NCBI GenBank assembly: GCA_947652115.1
Contig: OX393563.1
Location: forward strand, 9,507,495-9,571,494
DNA from: Blastomussa wellsi
Lineage: Eukaryota; Cnidaria; Anthozoa; Scleractinia; Plerogyridae
Length of the DNA: 64,000 bases
Direction: 5' to 3'
Of this stretch, positions 1 through 11,776 are shown in pieces. Position numbers and translations under genes: made by a program. The first letter of the stretch is position 1; each line of letters begins with the position of its first letter. Below the pieces are notes generated by a model. It was not told the origin of the DNA, made no database searches, and saw only the letters and a program-made list of their open reading frames with translations.

Positions 1-85
1 TCTCCCACACCTATTGGTCAAACTTCCCCGTTACCTTAAATCCAGCAGGATAAGATGACTCACTAGGATTGACTCAATAGTAACA

Positions 86-87
<2 letters not shown>

Positions 88-164
<77 letters not shown>
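88..164. repeat. (AAT)n microsatellite
   Basis: Near-perfect AAT/TAA trinucleotide tandem repeat of about 75 bases in AT-rich sequence. The rest of 1-3124 shows no exon I can support. It contains one SINE (about 2562-2828) and otherwise AT-rich unassigned sequence. Further upstream exons of the death-domain gene probably lie before or within this stretch, but none could be identified. Confidence 0.95.
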
Positions 165-166
<2 letters not shown>

Positions 167-2561
167 CACTTTATTCAATTATTCACAATACAATTTACAA
201 TCTTAAAATAAAAGTCAGAAAACATGGAAATAACAATAAAAATTTACATCTTTCAGTATTGTAACTAATAATAGTAATAATCAAAAACATGTAATAATAA
301 ATAAAAGTCCTTTCTGTCTCTAAATTCAGTGTCATTCGTAACTATAGAATTAAGAGAGCTATAAAAAAAATACTATACCATATTATTCTTAAAAATAAAG
401 CAAAATAAAATGCTCCTTGACTGGTATACATATATAGTGGAGTAAATGTCCCTTGCTCGATTTCCATAACTATCTTTGCATATGAGCTCTTCTTCTCATT
501 AATAAATAACATTTTAAGAGGAGGCCCCCAATCACCTATTGGAAATACATTAAAATATAATAAAAACTAAAAATTATCTAAAACTATGCATGTCTTATGC
601 CTTATTTTGGTTAAAAAAGTCGCAAATGTCTTTGAAAACATGTTAGATTGTCCAATCAAATTGGCAAAAGCCCTACAGATATACAGTTGGTTTCTAGTTG
701 TATTTTCTTTAGATAGGAATATAGGTTTAGATGGGGCCATCAGCCCCTACCAAAAATCAACTGATGAAAGTGGGTAAGACTGCGAGCTAACATGTGATCC
801 AGAAGCTAAGCGCCCAACTCGAAACAGAAAGAACTGCAAATTAAATCACGTCACATGGTACATCCCCCCATGGGAGTCGAATGTGAAAACCATCCTCGGA
901 AGGACGTTCTTGGTCATCGTCGACAAATGTTTTCCCCAGAACCATCCACTACAACCAACATACCCTCATACCGTCACACAACAAAAATATCCTCTCAAAT
1001 GTCCCAATAATGCCGCCCTATACAATCAAATGAGTGCAACTGCCAAGAAAAACAGAATGCCCACTTAATGGAAAATGCCTTCAAGACAATGTAGTATACC
1101 AAGCAACATTGACGACTGACACAGCAACATAATCTTACGTGGGACTAGCGACAAACTTCAAAGAAAAGTACAGAAATCACCAGACCTCTTTTCGACACAG
1201 AAACCGAAGAAACAAAAACTGAAATATCAAAACACATTTGGAACCTCAAAAATGTAAAGAAACTATTTCATATTAAATGGAAAATTCTGAAACAATTTAA
1301 TCCATACATTAATAATATTAGCAAGAAATGTAACCTATGCCTCAATGATAAGTTTGTAATTATCTGTAGAAAACTGTAGTCCACCAAGCATGAAGCAAAT
1401 AAATATTGTCGCGCAAAATGTTGCGGGGAGGCACAAAAACAAGGGACTACTGATTAAGCAACAGCACTTGATCATTCACAGCTGTGTGATTTTTTGGTGT
1501 GAATTTCAAATCTAATAAGCCTGGCTAATGATTTTCCTTATCTGGACGTCCTATCAATTTTCCTCTGTTGCCGCAACCCTGGGAGTAGATTAAAATAGCA
1601 TTGAGGATATGTTGTATACCTGACAAACAAATTTAATATGCAGAAAATTAAAAGGTAAAGAGAAGGTCAGTGAAAGAGCAGTCATATACAAGTTTGTAGA
1701 TGCAATTTTAAAAGCTATTATGGAAACTTTAGTCACAGAGTTTCCACTGAGAATTTATTTGAAATTCCTAAGAAAGTGGAAAATATCCACTGGCAGAATC
1801 AGCTGAAGAACTTGGTTTTTCTTCCAAGAAAAATGTGCATGTGCGACTGTGTGTGTGCCAAATGTGCAACAAAGATTAGGAACAATGCTGAATTGAAGAG
1901 GCTTTTAATATCTTGGTTTGCATCAGTGCAAGATTCCTCAAGTTCCATCCAATGTTTGCTGGTGGAAGTGGCTAAGTCTAAGAAGGTAACCAGAACATCT
2001 TCACCAAGCTCAATAAAGGAAAAGGGGACTTTGGAAACAACCAGTATACCAGGCCATCTAAGTCTTGACGCTTGATTATGTATTCCAATGCAAAACAGCA
2101 AAAACGTTGTGACCCGTGAGAAGAGCTTCCAATGCTTTATCAAGGCTTCTATTTTGGGAAGTTGAGATAAACATTTGTGCAGGGTGCCAGCCATCATAAA
2201 CCGTCACACGAGGGCACACACGAGTGTCCACAGTGCATAATTTTTCACATTTTATTGTCAACACTTGAAGCCAATCACATTTTTGCCTTGTGAGAGCAAT
2301 GCACAATTCAGATGCCACAGGTGGCTTAGTCAGTAGTCCCTTTTTTGTGCCTCTCCTGTGTCATCTTGCCCCAAAATTTTGTGTGACCATATTTATTCAC
2401 TTCACACAAGAAAATTATATACTGCTAATTGTCTTTCTAAATCCCCTTTGAGAATATAAAATAATAACAATAATAATTATAGTAATTATAATAATGATAC
2501 AATATTTAATATATAGCTCCAGCATCCTAATGTTCAAAGGCAAAAGTCTGCATTTGAGCCT

Positions 2562-2828
2562 AAGTGGCCCATCAGGCCGGCGCTTATCTCCAGTTTCCGC
2601 AGCATGAAGCAACTAGGAGTATTTCTACTCCCCCCTGGATGGGATGCTAGTCCATCACAAGGTTACCCCCAGCATTAAATTTGCTGGTACCCATTTATAC
2701 ACCTGGGCGGAGAGAGGCACTGTGAGAGTAAAGTGTCTTCCCCAAGAACACAACACAATGTGCCCGGCCAGGGCTCGAACCCGGACCACTCGATCTGGAG
2801 GCAACCGCACTAACCATGAGGCCACCAC
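2562..2828 (-). repeat. tRNA-derived SINE, family A
   Basis: Read on the minus strand it starts with an A-box-like segment (GTGGCCTCATGGTTAGTG), then a B-box-like segment (GGGTTCGAGCCC). A conserved body with the marker words CACAGTGCCTCTC, GGGTACC and CTAGCATCCCATCC follows, and it ends near CCTGATGGGCCACT. Related copies occur near 10090, 15147, 31971, 41476, 52306, 53183 and at the right window edge. This copy is diverged and inactive-looking. Confidence 0.85.
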
Positions 2829-3124
2829 TTTACAATAATAGAAATTAAATTAAATATAAAGAGTTAAAAAGATTGAAAATGAAAAAAAAATATGTGAAGG
2901 CTTTTTTTGCCTTTGTATGGGGACGAGAGAGGAGTCATTTATTGTGTATGTCTGGGGAGGGACAATGGAGATTTTATTTTGAGGGAGATAAGAGTTCAAA
3001 TACCAAACCCATCATCAATTTTATTACTTGATTAGGCTCTTGTCTTGGCTAAAATTCTTCCCGTGAAACTGTTTCCCTGTCAGATAATAATGGCACCATT
3101 GTTAATCAGAACAAAATGTTGCAG

Positions 3125-6100
3125 GCAAAGATGATAGGAACAGTGCTTCAGCAAGTTACCCAAAGGTGATGTGCACTGATAAGTTTGCAGTTGAGTCAGC
3201 CAAGGCCAGTGGGTATTCTAATAAAGCAACAGCAAGGCAAAATAGTAGTCAAGGAAATGGAAATATAGACATTTATAGCAATAACCAAGCATCAACAAGC
3301 CAGTGTGAGAGTGAAGGTACTGAGGGTGGACCATCTACATCAGCTTGTGCAGATAGGTTACAGAGGAGTGGTAATCCTGCCTCAAACCCCTTGCAGTCAG
3401 AAAACAGGTTGATTGAATCAAATTCAAACAAGCAGAACCAGCAAGAGGTGTCACCTACATCAGAGGTGGATCCTACAGATGGTGCGCAGCAAGATTTGGT
3501 AGAGCAATTTGATGACCATCAAGTAAGCAGCGAGTCCTGTGATTTCTCAAGTGCCAATTCTGAACATGACCACTTACAGAATCCTAATTCAATTGGAGTG
3601 ATAGACCCAAATAATCCCAGCCATGATCAATCTTCTACATCTACTGATTCACAGTCTTCCGGCCTGCAGTCTGAAGATGGTAAGTTGTGTGGCCAACATA
3701 CCCACATTATTTTATTATTGCTAATTTGGTGCACGTAAGTGGGGGAACTGTCTTCCCTTCACTACAACTTTGTTGCTAAGGAAAATGTCTAACTATTATA
3801 TACTTGGGTTTCCAACTTCAGCTTATATTTTGGAAAGTCTGGCATAATCGTAACAGATGCCAACTGTTTGGCATTTAACAAGTAATGTCAGTGTCCCTTG
3901 AAGATTCATTGAAATTCATATCTAGTTGGCCATGAGTCTTTGGAATTAAATATACAAGAACTACTTTCTATCTTCAATTGAAAATGCCGCAAGATACGAC
4001 ACATATATTGCAAAGTATGGGTAGCAATCCTGCTTTAAATTGCTTTCAGCATACCATTTTATGTTTTGCCTTAATCATGCACCAAAGAAAATATCCAAGA
4101 AAGCTTGTTTTCTTTTGTCAGGAGAACATTCTAATGATGATACTGAAACAGATTTGGTATCGGGATATACTTCTGATGACCAGCCAGAAAACATTGAGCC
4201 CCATGACTTGGGCAACAATCCTGAACAAGATCAAGAGCGACAGAATCGTGATTTACAAAGCAGTTCCCAACCAAGTGTTACAGCACCAGATTTCCATCCT
4301 GAGCAATCTGAATCTGACCGTGACAGTAAGTTGTGACGTTATTATTTCTACTTTAGGCACACAAGGAGGAATTTCCTTAACTATCACTCACGATATATAG
4401 TAATTATGCTTAGGTTGTTTATATCTTGATAAAACAGTTATTTAAAGGCACACCTTTAGACAAAATTGGTAATCCCCTAAAACTTGTATTTTTTAGTTGA
4501 CATCTTTTCCCCACCCCTTCCCCTCAACCCCCTGGTTGTATACCCATAAATAGAAAATAGTACAACTTTTGAGGCTGTGCATAACCCTAATAATTGCAAT
4601 TATTTAACAAATAAAGAAGCCTAAGCCATGTATTATAATGTCATAAAACATGACAGGCATTTGAGAACACGAGGGGAATGTAGACACGAGTAAATTAAAA
4701 CACCAAAACATGCACGATCTATAAACTGAAGCAATTTAATTCCGCTTCTTCTACTTTCATCTCGAACTTAGAAGCTTCTTCGACAGTCTCTGCAGCTTGA
4801 CTCAGAATTTTGTCCAGAATTTCTTTATCGAAAATGTTCGCCGCCATCCCTTGCGAATTTTCACTAGAGTAAAGCTGACGAAAAACAATAAAACATGCTT
4901 TTTCTATGTTTTATACTCTGATAAAATATGGGTTTTGACCAATCAGAGCGCGCGTCCTATCTATATTATAATACTATTTTAAAAAACGCCACCAGTCAAA
5001 CAGATGTTATGCAAGTCAATGGTAAAATAATGGCTTCTTTTGGACTGAGTGATGTGCTGTAGTGTACTGTAGTAAGGAATTATGTTGTTTTTAAAGAGGA
5101 GGTATTGAGCATCAATGTGGATGCCCATGAGCGGCAGTCACAGAATGCAGATTTACAAAGAAGACCCAACTTGAGAGCAAGACAACATTCCTATCACGAC
5201 CCACTTACTGGATCTGATAGTTTGCAGGATGAAGCTGGTAAGTCTTGGTTACCCTTTCTATGATGCATAATATTTATGCTTTCATTTGATAGTACTGTTT
5301 ATTATATGTAGTTTAAATTTAGGGGGGTTTGGTAGTCAGCTGCACTGTGACCCAGTTGAAGAAGAAGGGGGTCACAGAGTCTATGGGGGAATTCGCTGCC
5401 CTTATGTACCCACTCCTTGAACCAACCAACTAATCAATCAACCAACCAACCAGCCAGCCAACCCATCAACCAACCAACCAATCAATTAACCATCCAACCA
5501 AGTCCAACCAAATGAACAACACCAACGCCGATGGCATGAAATGGCAAGTTGAACATAACAAACCAAGCTCGATTAAAATATCATGTACTGTGCTGAAATC
5601 CTAGTTCTTGTTACATTTCAACTAAAACTTCAGACAAATTTTAGAGCCAAGTGTATAAGATACCTAGACCGGTCGGGTAACAATACCCACATGTTAACAC
5701 TACTCTAATGATATTTGACAGACCAATTTTCAACTATCCGTCCTTGAAAGATAACTCCATTTACAATTTCCTCTGTTAAATTTCAGAATTTTCGCACTGA
5801 CCTGTTTTCTTGTTTCCTGAAGTATTTTCCTGCCAAATTTCGTGAAATTGTGAACGAGCGGTTTTCGAGAAATACGCGTATTTCGGAAGACTGGGCCTAA
5901 AGAGTTCAATCTAAACCCTGTCAAGTCCAACAAGACTTAAGCTTACTACACACTATCATTTTAAGTAGAAAAATGCCTCGTATAAAACCACTTCATAAGA
6001 AAAAAACTCATCACCCTTTGTTGTCTCCACTTGTTGTCTCAGCCTTGTGCGTGCGCGTGCGCTGCCAAGACTGCACCCTCGTACCCAGGGTCGGTCTGGA

Positions 6101-6705
6101 AACGCACGACCCTGGAAAGATCCGATTTGAAGTCCGAAAATATCGGACTCCCGGTTGAAATGCGCATGCCTACGTTTCAAAAGCGTTTTCAAAAGCTTGA
6201 CCTAACGAACTACGTGAAATTTTACTTCCGGCCGTTTTTATTGTCTTCAAAACCAATCAGATCTTTCGACATTCTCGTCCCCAGAGGCCGCGATCCTATT
6301 GGTCAGCACCAAGGAATCGAGACCTCTGGCCACCTCCAGCTTGTGAGCATGCGCAGAGTACTCGTTCTGATGTTTTCAGGCAATCAGAATTGTCAGATTC
6401 GACAACTCCGTGATTCGCGGACTTCCGGTTTTGGAGACGGCCAGAGGTCGTGATTCTTGGTGCTGACCAAAAGGATCGCGGCCTCTGGGGACGAGAATGA
6501 TCTTTCGAGAGTCGCTCGTTTCGTCAAGCCTGCGCAGTAAGAAACGAAGACTCGAGGTACCATTCTCGCCCCCAGAGACTGCGATCCTTTTGGTCAGCAC
6601 CAAGAATCACGACCTCTGGCCGTCTCCAAAACCGGAAGTCCGGGAATCACGGACTCATTGTCGAATCTGACAATTCTGATTGGCTGAAAACTACAAAACG
6701 AGTAG

Positions 6706-6750
<45 letters not shown>

Positions 6751-9700
6751 GTATAACAATATAATTTGGTTTTATCAACTGGGTTGATAATGTCAATTGG
6801 CCACCTTAAAGAGATTCAAGAGCTGGCGTTTCGAGCGAATCGAGGAATTGTGCGTCGTGTGTTTTTATATACAGAAAGATGGAGCTTCGCTATTGGCTGG
6901 TGCCTGGTAACGTGAAAACTTCGGAATAAATTAGTTGAATGAAAAGCGTTCGTTGATACCGTGAGGTTTAAGAGTGCCGATTTGAAAAATAAATTTTTGT
7001 TCTAGAGTTTTACGGCTTTCCGTGTTTCCTTGGTGAAGGGAAAGGCCGCAGACTGCCATATGTTGCTTAGAATGATTTGGGAGATTGAAGTGTCTCGCGA
7101 CCGGTTTCGATGCATTTTTGTCGTCTTTCTCTACGTCACGAAGGTGTTCTCGGAATCGGTCGCCAAGTCGTCTCCCTGTTTCGCCGATGTATAACTTTTT
7201 TGCAAAGAGTGCAAGTTATACAGTAGATGGCATTGGCTGAGGTACAGGTGAAATGATCAGTGATTTTGATACATCGCTTGGGTCCCGATATTTTGTCAAC
7301 GTTGTGAATGAAAGGGCATGTTTTGCATCGTGCGCGAGCGCATTTAAAAGTTCCGGGTTGATCACTAGTTTGGAATGCACTTCTGACTAAAAAGTTACCT
7401 ATGTTTTTGTCGCGTTTAAATGAAATTAATGGAGGTTGCGAAAAGATTCTACCAGTGTCGGGATCATTTTGAAGTAATTTAAAGTTTTTGAGAATGATGG
7501 ATTTAACTGCGTGGTTGTGAGGGTGAAATGTGAGGGTGAATGGAATTCTATCGTTGTTTTCTCTCTGTGACGTTTGTAGTGCTGACTGTCGATCAATTTG
7601 CTGGGCGCGATGATGGCCCGCTTGAACAACAGAAGCAGGATAGCCGCGTTTGTCGAAGAAATTGCACATTTCCTCTGATTTTAAGGAAAAATCAGAGTCG
7701 TCACTACAAAGACGGCGAAGTCTAAGAAACTGAGAATAAGGAATGGAATTCTTGACATGTGATGGATGTGAAGATGAATACAACAAATAGCTATGAGAAT
7801 CTGTGGGTTTGTAGTGCACACTGGTGCATAAACTGTTGCCTTCGATAGAAACTTTGATATCCAGGAATGCTATAGCCTCCTACGCAGACGAGCCTAAAGA
7901 ACGTCTGCGTAGGAGGCTAGGAATGCTAAGGAAGTATCGGAAATTTCCCAGGTATATTTATGGGCAGTTTGAAACGAATTAACAGCGGTTATAAATTGAT
8001 TAAGATCCTCTCTGGTAGAAGAGGTAGCGCCGATACAGTCGTCAATGTAGCGACGATAGAGGTCAGGTTTTGGGTCGTTGTATTGTTTGAAAAATTGGTG
8101 TTCAATGTAGCCTACGAAAAGATTGGCGTAGCTGGGTCCCATTTTGGTACCCATGGCCACGCCATTGATTTGTTTGTAATAATTGTTCGCGAATGAAAAA
8201 CAGTTGAGTGTTAACACTAACTCAGCCAGGCGGAGTAATGTTTCCGAGCTTGGTTCCTTAACAGTGCGTAAATCAAAAAAAATGTTTGAGGGCTAGAAGA
8301 CCTTCGCCATTTGGGATGACGGTGTAAAGAGATGTAATATCCATAGTGAAAATAAGTTTGTCTTCGCCCAGGAAATTTAAATCGCGAAAAATTTGAAGTG
8401 CGTGTTGACTGTCTTTAACGTATGACGGTAAAGATCTGACAATAGGTGCCATAATTTTGTCTAAATAGCTGGAAATGAGTTCGGTAGGGCAACTACAGGC
8501 AGAGACGATGGGTCGACCTGGGTTGTTAGGTTTGTGAATTTTTGGTAAAAAGTAAATGCACGAGGTTCTGGGAGTGGTAATGATGAGATTGGTAGCAGTA
8601 GCCGGCAATTCTTGTTTGACTATAAGGTCGTTAATAGGGCTTTTGACAATTTGTTGGTTAGTGGAGGTGAGATCTTTATCGACTTTAGCATGAAAAGAAG
8701 TGTCAGAAAGTTGCCGCAAAGCTTCTTTTTGGTAGAGGTCGGCCCGCCAAACAACTGAAGCGCCGCCTTTGTCGGCCGCTTTGACAATTATGTCTTTGCG
8801 CTTACTTAGGTTTTTTAGAGCCGTCCTCTCTTCCGAAGAAAGGTTGGAAAATTTGGTGTTATGATTGAAATTAAGTTTGTTGATGTCGTGACGGCATTTT
8901 TTAATGAAACAATCTAAAGAGGCCCTCTGGGGGAGTCCACTTAGATTTTCGAGTCTGAAGCGTCTCGAAAGTATCTTTGTCCGAGGTGTTAGAATCATCC
9001 TTTTTGTCATGGAAAAAGGCTTTCAGTTGAACGCGACGAAGGAATTTTTCAACATCTTGCTTAACTGAGAATTCGTCCGGTTTTTTGGATATAGCAACAA
9101 AATTCAAGCCCTTACTGAGGACGGATTTCTCTGAGTCGGAGAGCGGAAGATTTTCTGGAATAGTAACCACGGTGTTAAGGTTTTCAAGTGATGAGTCACA
9201 AGTAATTTGAGGACCTATTAATTGTTGAAGTTTTTGGGCCTTAATTTGGTGTAAATGGTTAAAAAGTTTAGAGTTTAACTCCTGAATTTTGGCGCGAATA
9301 GATTGTACTAAAATAGCTGGGCAGGTTTTGGACAGTTCAGAGCGATAATGTAGAATTTGTTTGTCGAGGTCATCGCGTTTTTGGCACATAGCTCTGATAG
9401 TAATCCTCGTAATGTTACGTGAAAAAGAATTTTGAGCACACTGAATTTGGCGACGATATTGATTAGAATGAGAGAGAAGATGCATGAAAATTGGAGCGAA
9501 AACCCTTCGGAATAACTTTAGAATGAAGGCCAACCCCATGCTCACAAGCTGGGGGTGGCCAGAGGTCTCGATTTCTTGGTGCTGACCAAAAGGATCGCGG
9601 CCTCTGGGGACGAGAATGTCGTGGTACGAGATTGCAACGACTGCAGAACGCGCGCGAAAACTTTGTTCAGTCACAGGCTTCCCAAGCTTAAAATTCGACG

Positions 9701-11716
9701 CTGCATACAAGGTGTATGGGACAGGTTGTGTATATAGAGAATTGTATGTGAAAGTCACCGATCGTAAAAAAATTGTGTAAATAACTATTTAATCTGAAAT
9801 AAAGTTTTCCCACCTGACATGTGTCGCCTTCTTGTCTCTTGTGCCGATTTTGAAGCCATTCTGACGCCGTTTAGTAAAGTTATTCAAAATCGTTGTCTCT
9901 AGAAGGGGAACTCGTCAGCACGGTGTAGCAGTTCTACATGAAACCAGCTAGAAAGCCAGCTGGCACCCCTTTTAGGTGGAACCTCCCCTTATAAACGTAG
10001 TCCTCTTTAGGAAATACCTCACTCCACCTCACCCCTAGACTTGCTATTCACAAAGGGTTGCGGATAAAAAAGGTAAAGTCTACATACGTGCTAGTGGCCC
10101 ATCAGGCCGGAGCTTATCCCGGTTTCTGTAGCATGAAGCAACAGAGAGTGTTTCTACTCCCCCCTGGATGGGATGCTAGTCCACGCAGGGTTATCCCCCA
10201 GCAGTAAATTCGCCGGTACCCATTTATATATCTGGGTGAAGAGAGGCACTGTGGGAGTAAAGTGCCTTCCCCTAGAATACAACCCAGTGCCCCGGCCAAG
10301 AAACCGGGCCGTCTGATCCGGACACCAGCGCACTAACCGTTAGGCCACTGCGCCTTCCACAAGGGTTGTTAATCCTAAGTAAAATAAAATCTTCACACTG
10401 GAGATTGGGTAACCCTTGGGAGGTCATGGTTGCGATCCCACCAGGGACTCGGATTTTTTCTTTGTTCCATTCTCGTGATGAGCTCTATCTTTCTAGATCT
10501 AATACTGACATTTGTTTGTATCTCTATTTTGTTAACAATCCAGATCGTAGCCCTCCAATAAAAGTGAGTGATCCCACTCCTAAGAAATTTGATGAACCCG
10601 TTTTTACAGACAGAATTCAACGGTACCCGCCTAAAGAGGCTGAAAGGCGTAGTAAACAGGTTGAACGCATTTGCCCAGGTAATTTTTATTCATTAGTAAG
10701 CTTACCTTCCAAACTTTGAATTACGTTGAAGAAATTTGCTAGCAAATTAAAGGGATAGTTGGAAAGGAATTCCTTTATCTGGTATAGTAATGTAGTCTAC
10801 CTCGCAGCCGTTTTTAGTGACGAAACCCGATGCCCAATGCCAGGGTCCTCTCTAGCTCGGCAGGAAGAGATAGGACCCTGGGAACGAGGTTGTTCCTGAG
10901 CGGCTTCATTCTCGTCCCCAGAGCCGCTTGTCCCTCTTAGCCAGCTGGACCTGTGCACGAGGAACAAGTGGCTCTGGGGACACACGATTTGATTCGCTGA
11001 AATCAAACAAAGGGAGTCCAATCACATCAGCCGTTTTAAAATCCTTTATCGTTAGCACGTTCAAAACGGCTGATGTGATTGGACTTCCTTTGTTTGATTT
11101 CAGCGAATCAAATCGTGTGTCCCCAGAGCCACTTGTTTCTCGTGTACAGGCCCAGCCGGCTACGAGGGACAAGCGGCTCTGGGGACGAGAATGTAGCGGC
11201 TTCTGCAAACAAAATGACGCAACATTTGCTCCTTAACGGTTTCTGCAGGTTCGTATGTGGAAGAAAAAATCGTCAACAAAGCCAGTGTCATGGATGTACT
11301 CAGTCTCTATCTAGACCGATCAGTCTGTCCAAGTTTCCAAGTTGCCGCGCCTCTAACACAACGCTGGGAGCATCTTGCTGACGAGTTTGAACTGCCAGCT
11401 GACATCAAGAGCCAGTGTGGAAACTTCACTGGGAGCTTGAGTCCAAGCGAAGCTATGTTTGAGTACTTAGCTACGACCCGCGGATCCCTGACAATTGGGA
11501 CACTAAAAAAATACCTCGAGGATCTTGCGAGAGTTGACGTTATTGAAGAGTTAACGAAAAGCGATCTCCCTGGTGAGTGGATCAGTGACTGGTAACCCAG
11601 GGTGCTTACCATTTAGTCAAAAATTCCGGAAATTTCGGTTTGAAGTCAAATGGAAAGGTCATTTTCCGGAAAATCCGTTCGGAAATTGTGGACAACCGCC
11701 AGAGGTAGTCCTCTTC

Positions 11717-11776
<60 letters not shown>

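Larger units (their letters stand above)
6706..9536 (-). mobile_element. Penelope-like retroelement (PLE), decayed
   Basis: A reverse-transcribing element on the minus strand, inserted inside a MITE. The 3' end is at the left (CTTACCCCC read on the minus strand); the 5' end abuts resumed MITE sequence near 9537. It contains an RT plus GIY-YIG endonuclease coding region (pseudogene 6931-9485) and a 3' non-coding part whose hammerhead-like motif is damaged (6812-6841). Two shorter pieces of the same 3' region occur at 19159-19524 and 27171-27325. Confidence 0.9.
6561..9618. mobile_element. Mutator-like MITE, copy 2, split by a PLE
   Basis: The same family as the 6270-6499 element, in opposite orientation. 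Left end CATTCTCGCCCCCAGAG at 6561; right end CTCTGGGGACGAGAATG ending at 9618. Flanking 9-mers TCGAGGTAC (6552-6560) and TCGTGGTAC (9619-9627) match at 8 of 9 positions, so the two halves are one insertion. MITE sequence runs to about 6704 and resumes near 9537 at CATGCTCACAAGC. The 2.8 kb between is the Penelope-like element. A few bases of MITE are missing at the junction when compared with copy 1. Confidence 0.87.

Noticed and set aside
1799..2318. Minus-strand frames of 132 and 80 codons
   Set aside because: No recognisable domain, different frames and no splice support. Could be a very old transposon remnant, but not demonstrable.
10928..11236. Two roughly 100-codon open frames on opposite strands
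   Set aside because: They are mirror translations of the palindromic MITE at 10907-11193.
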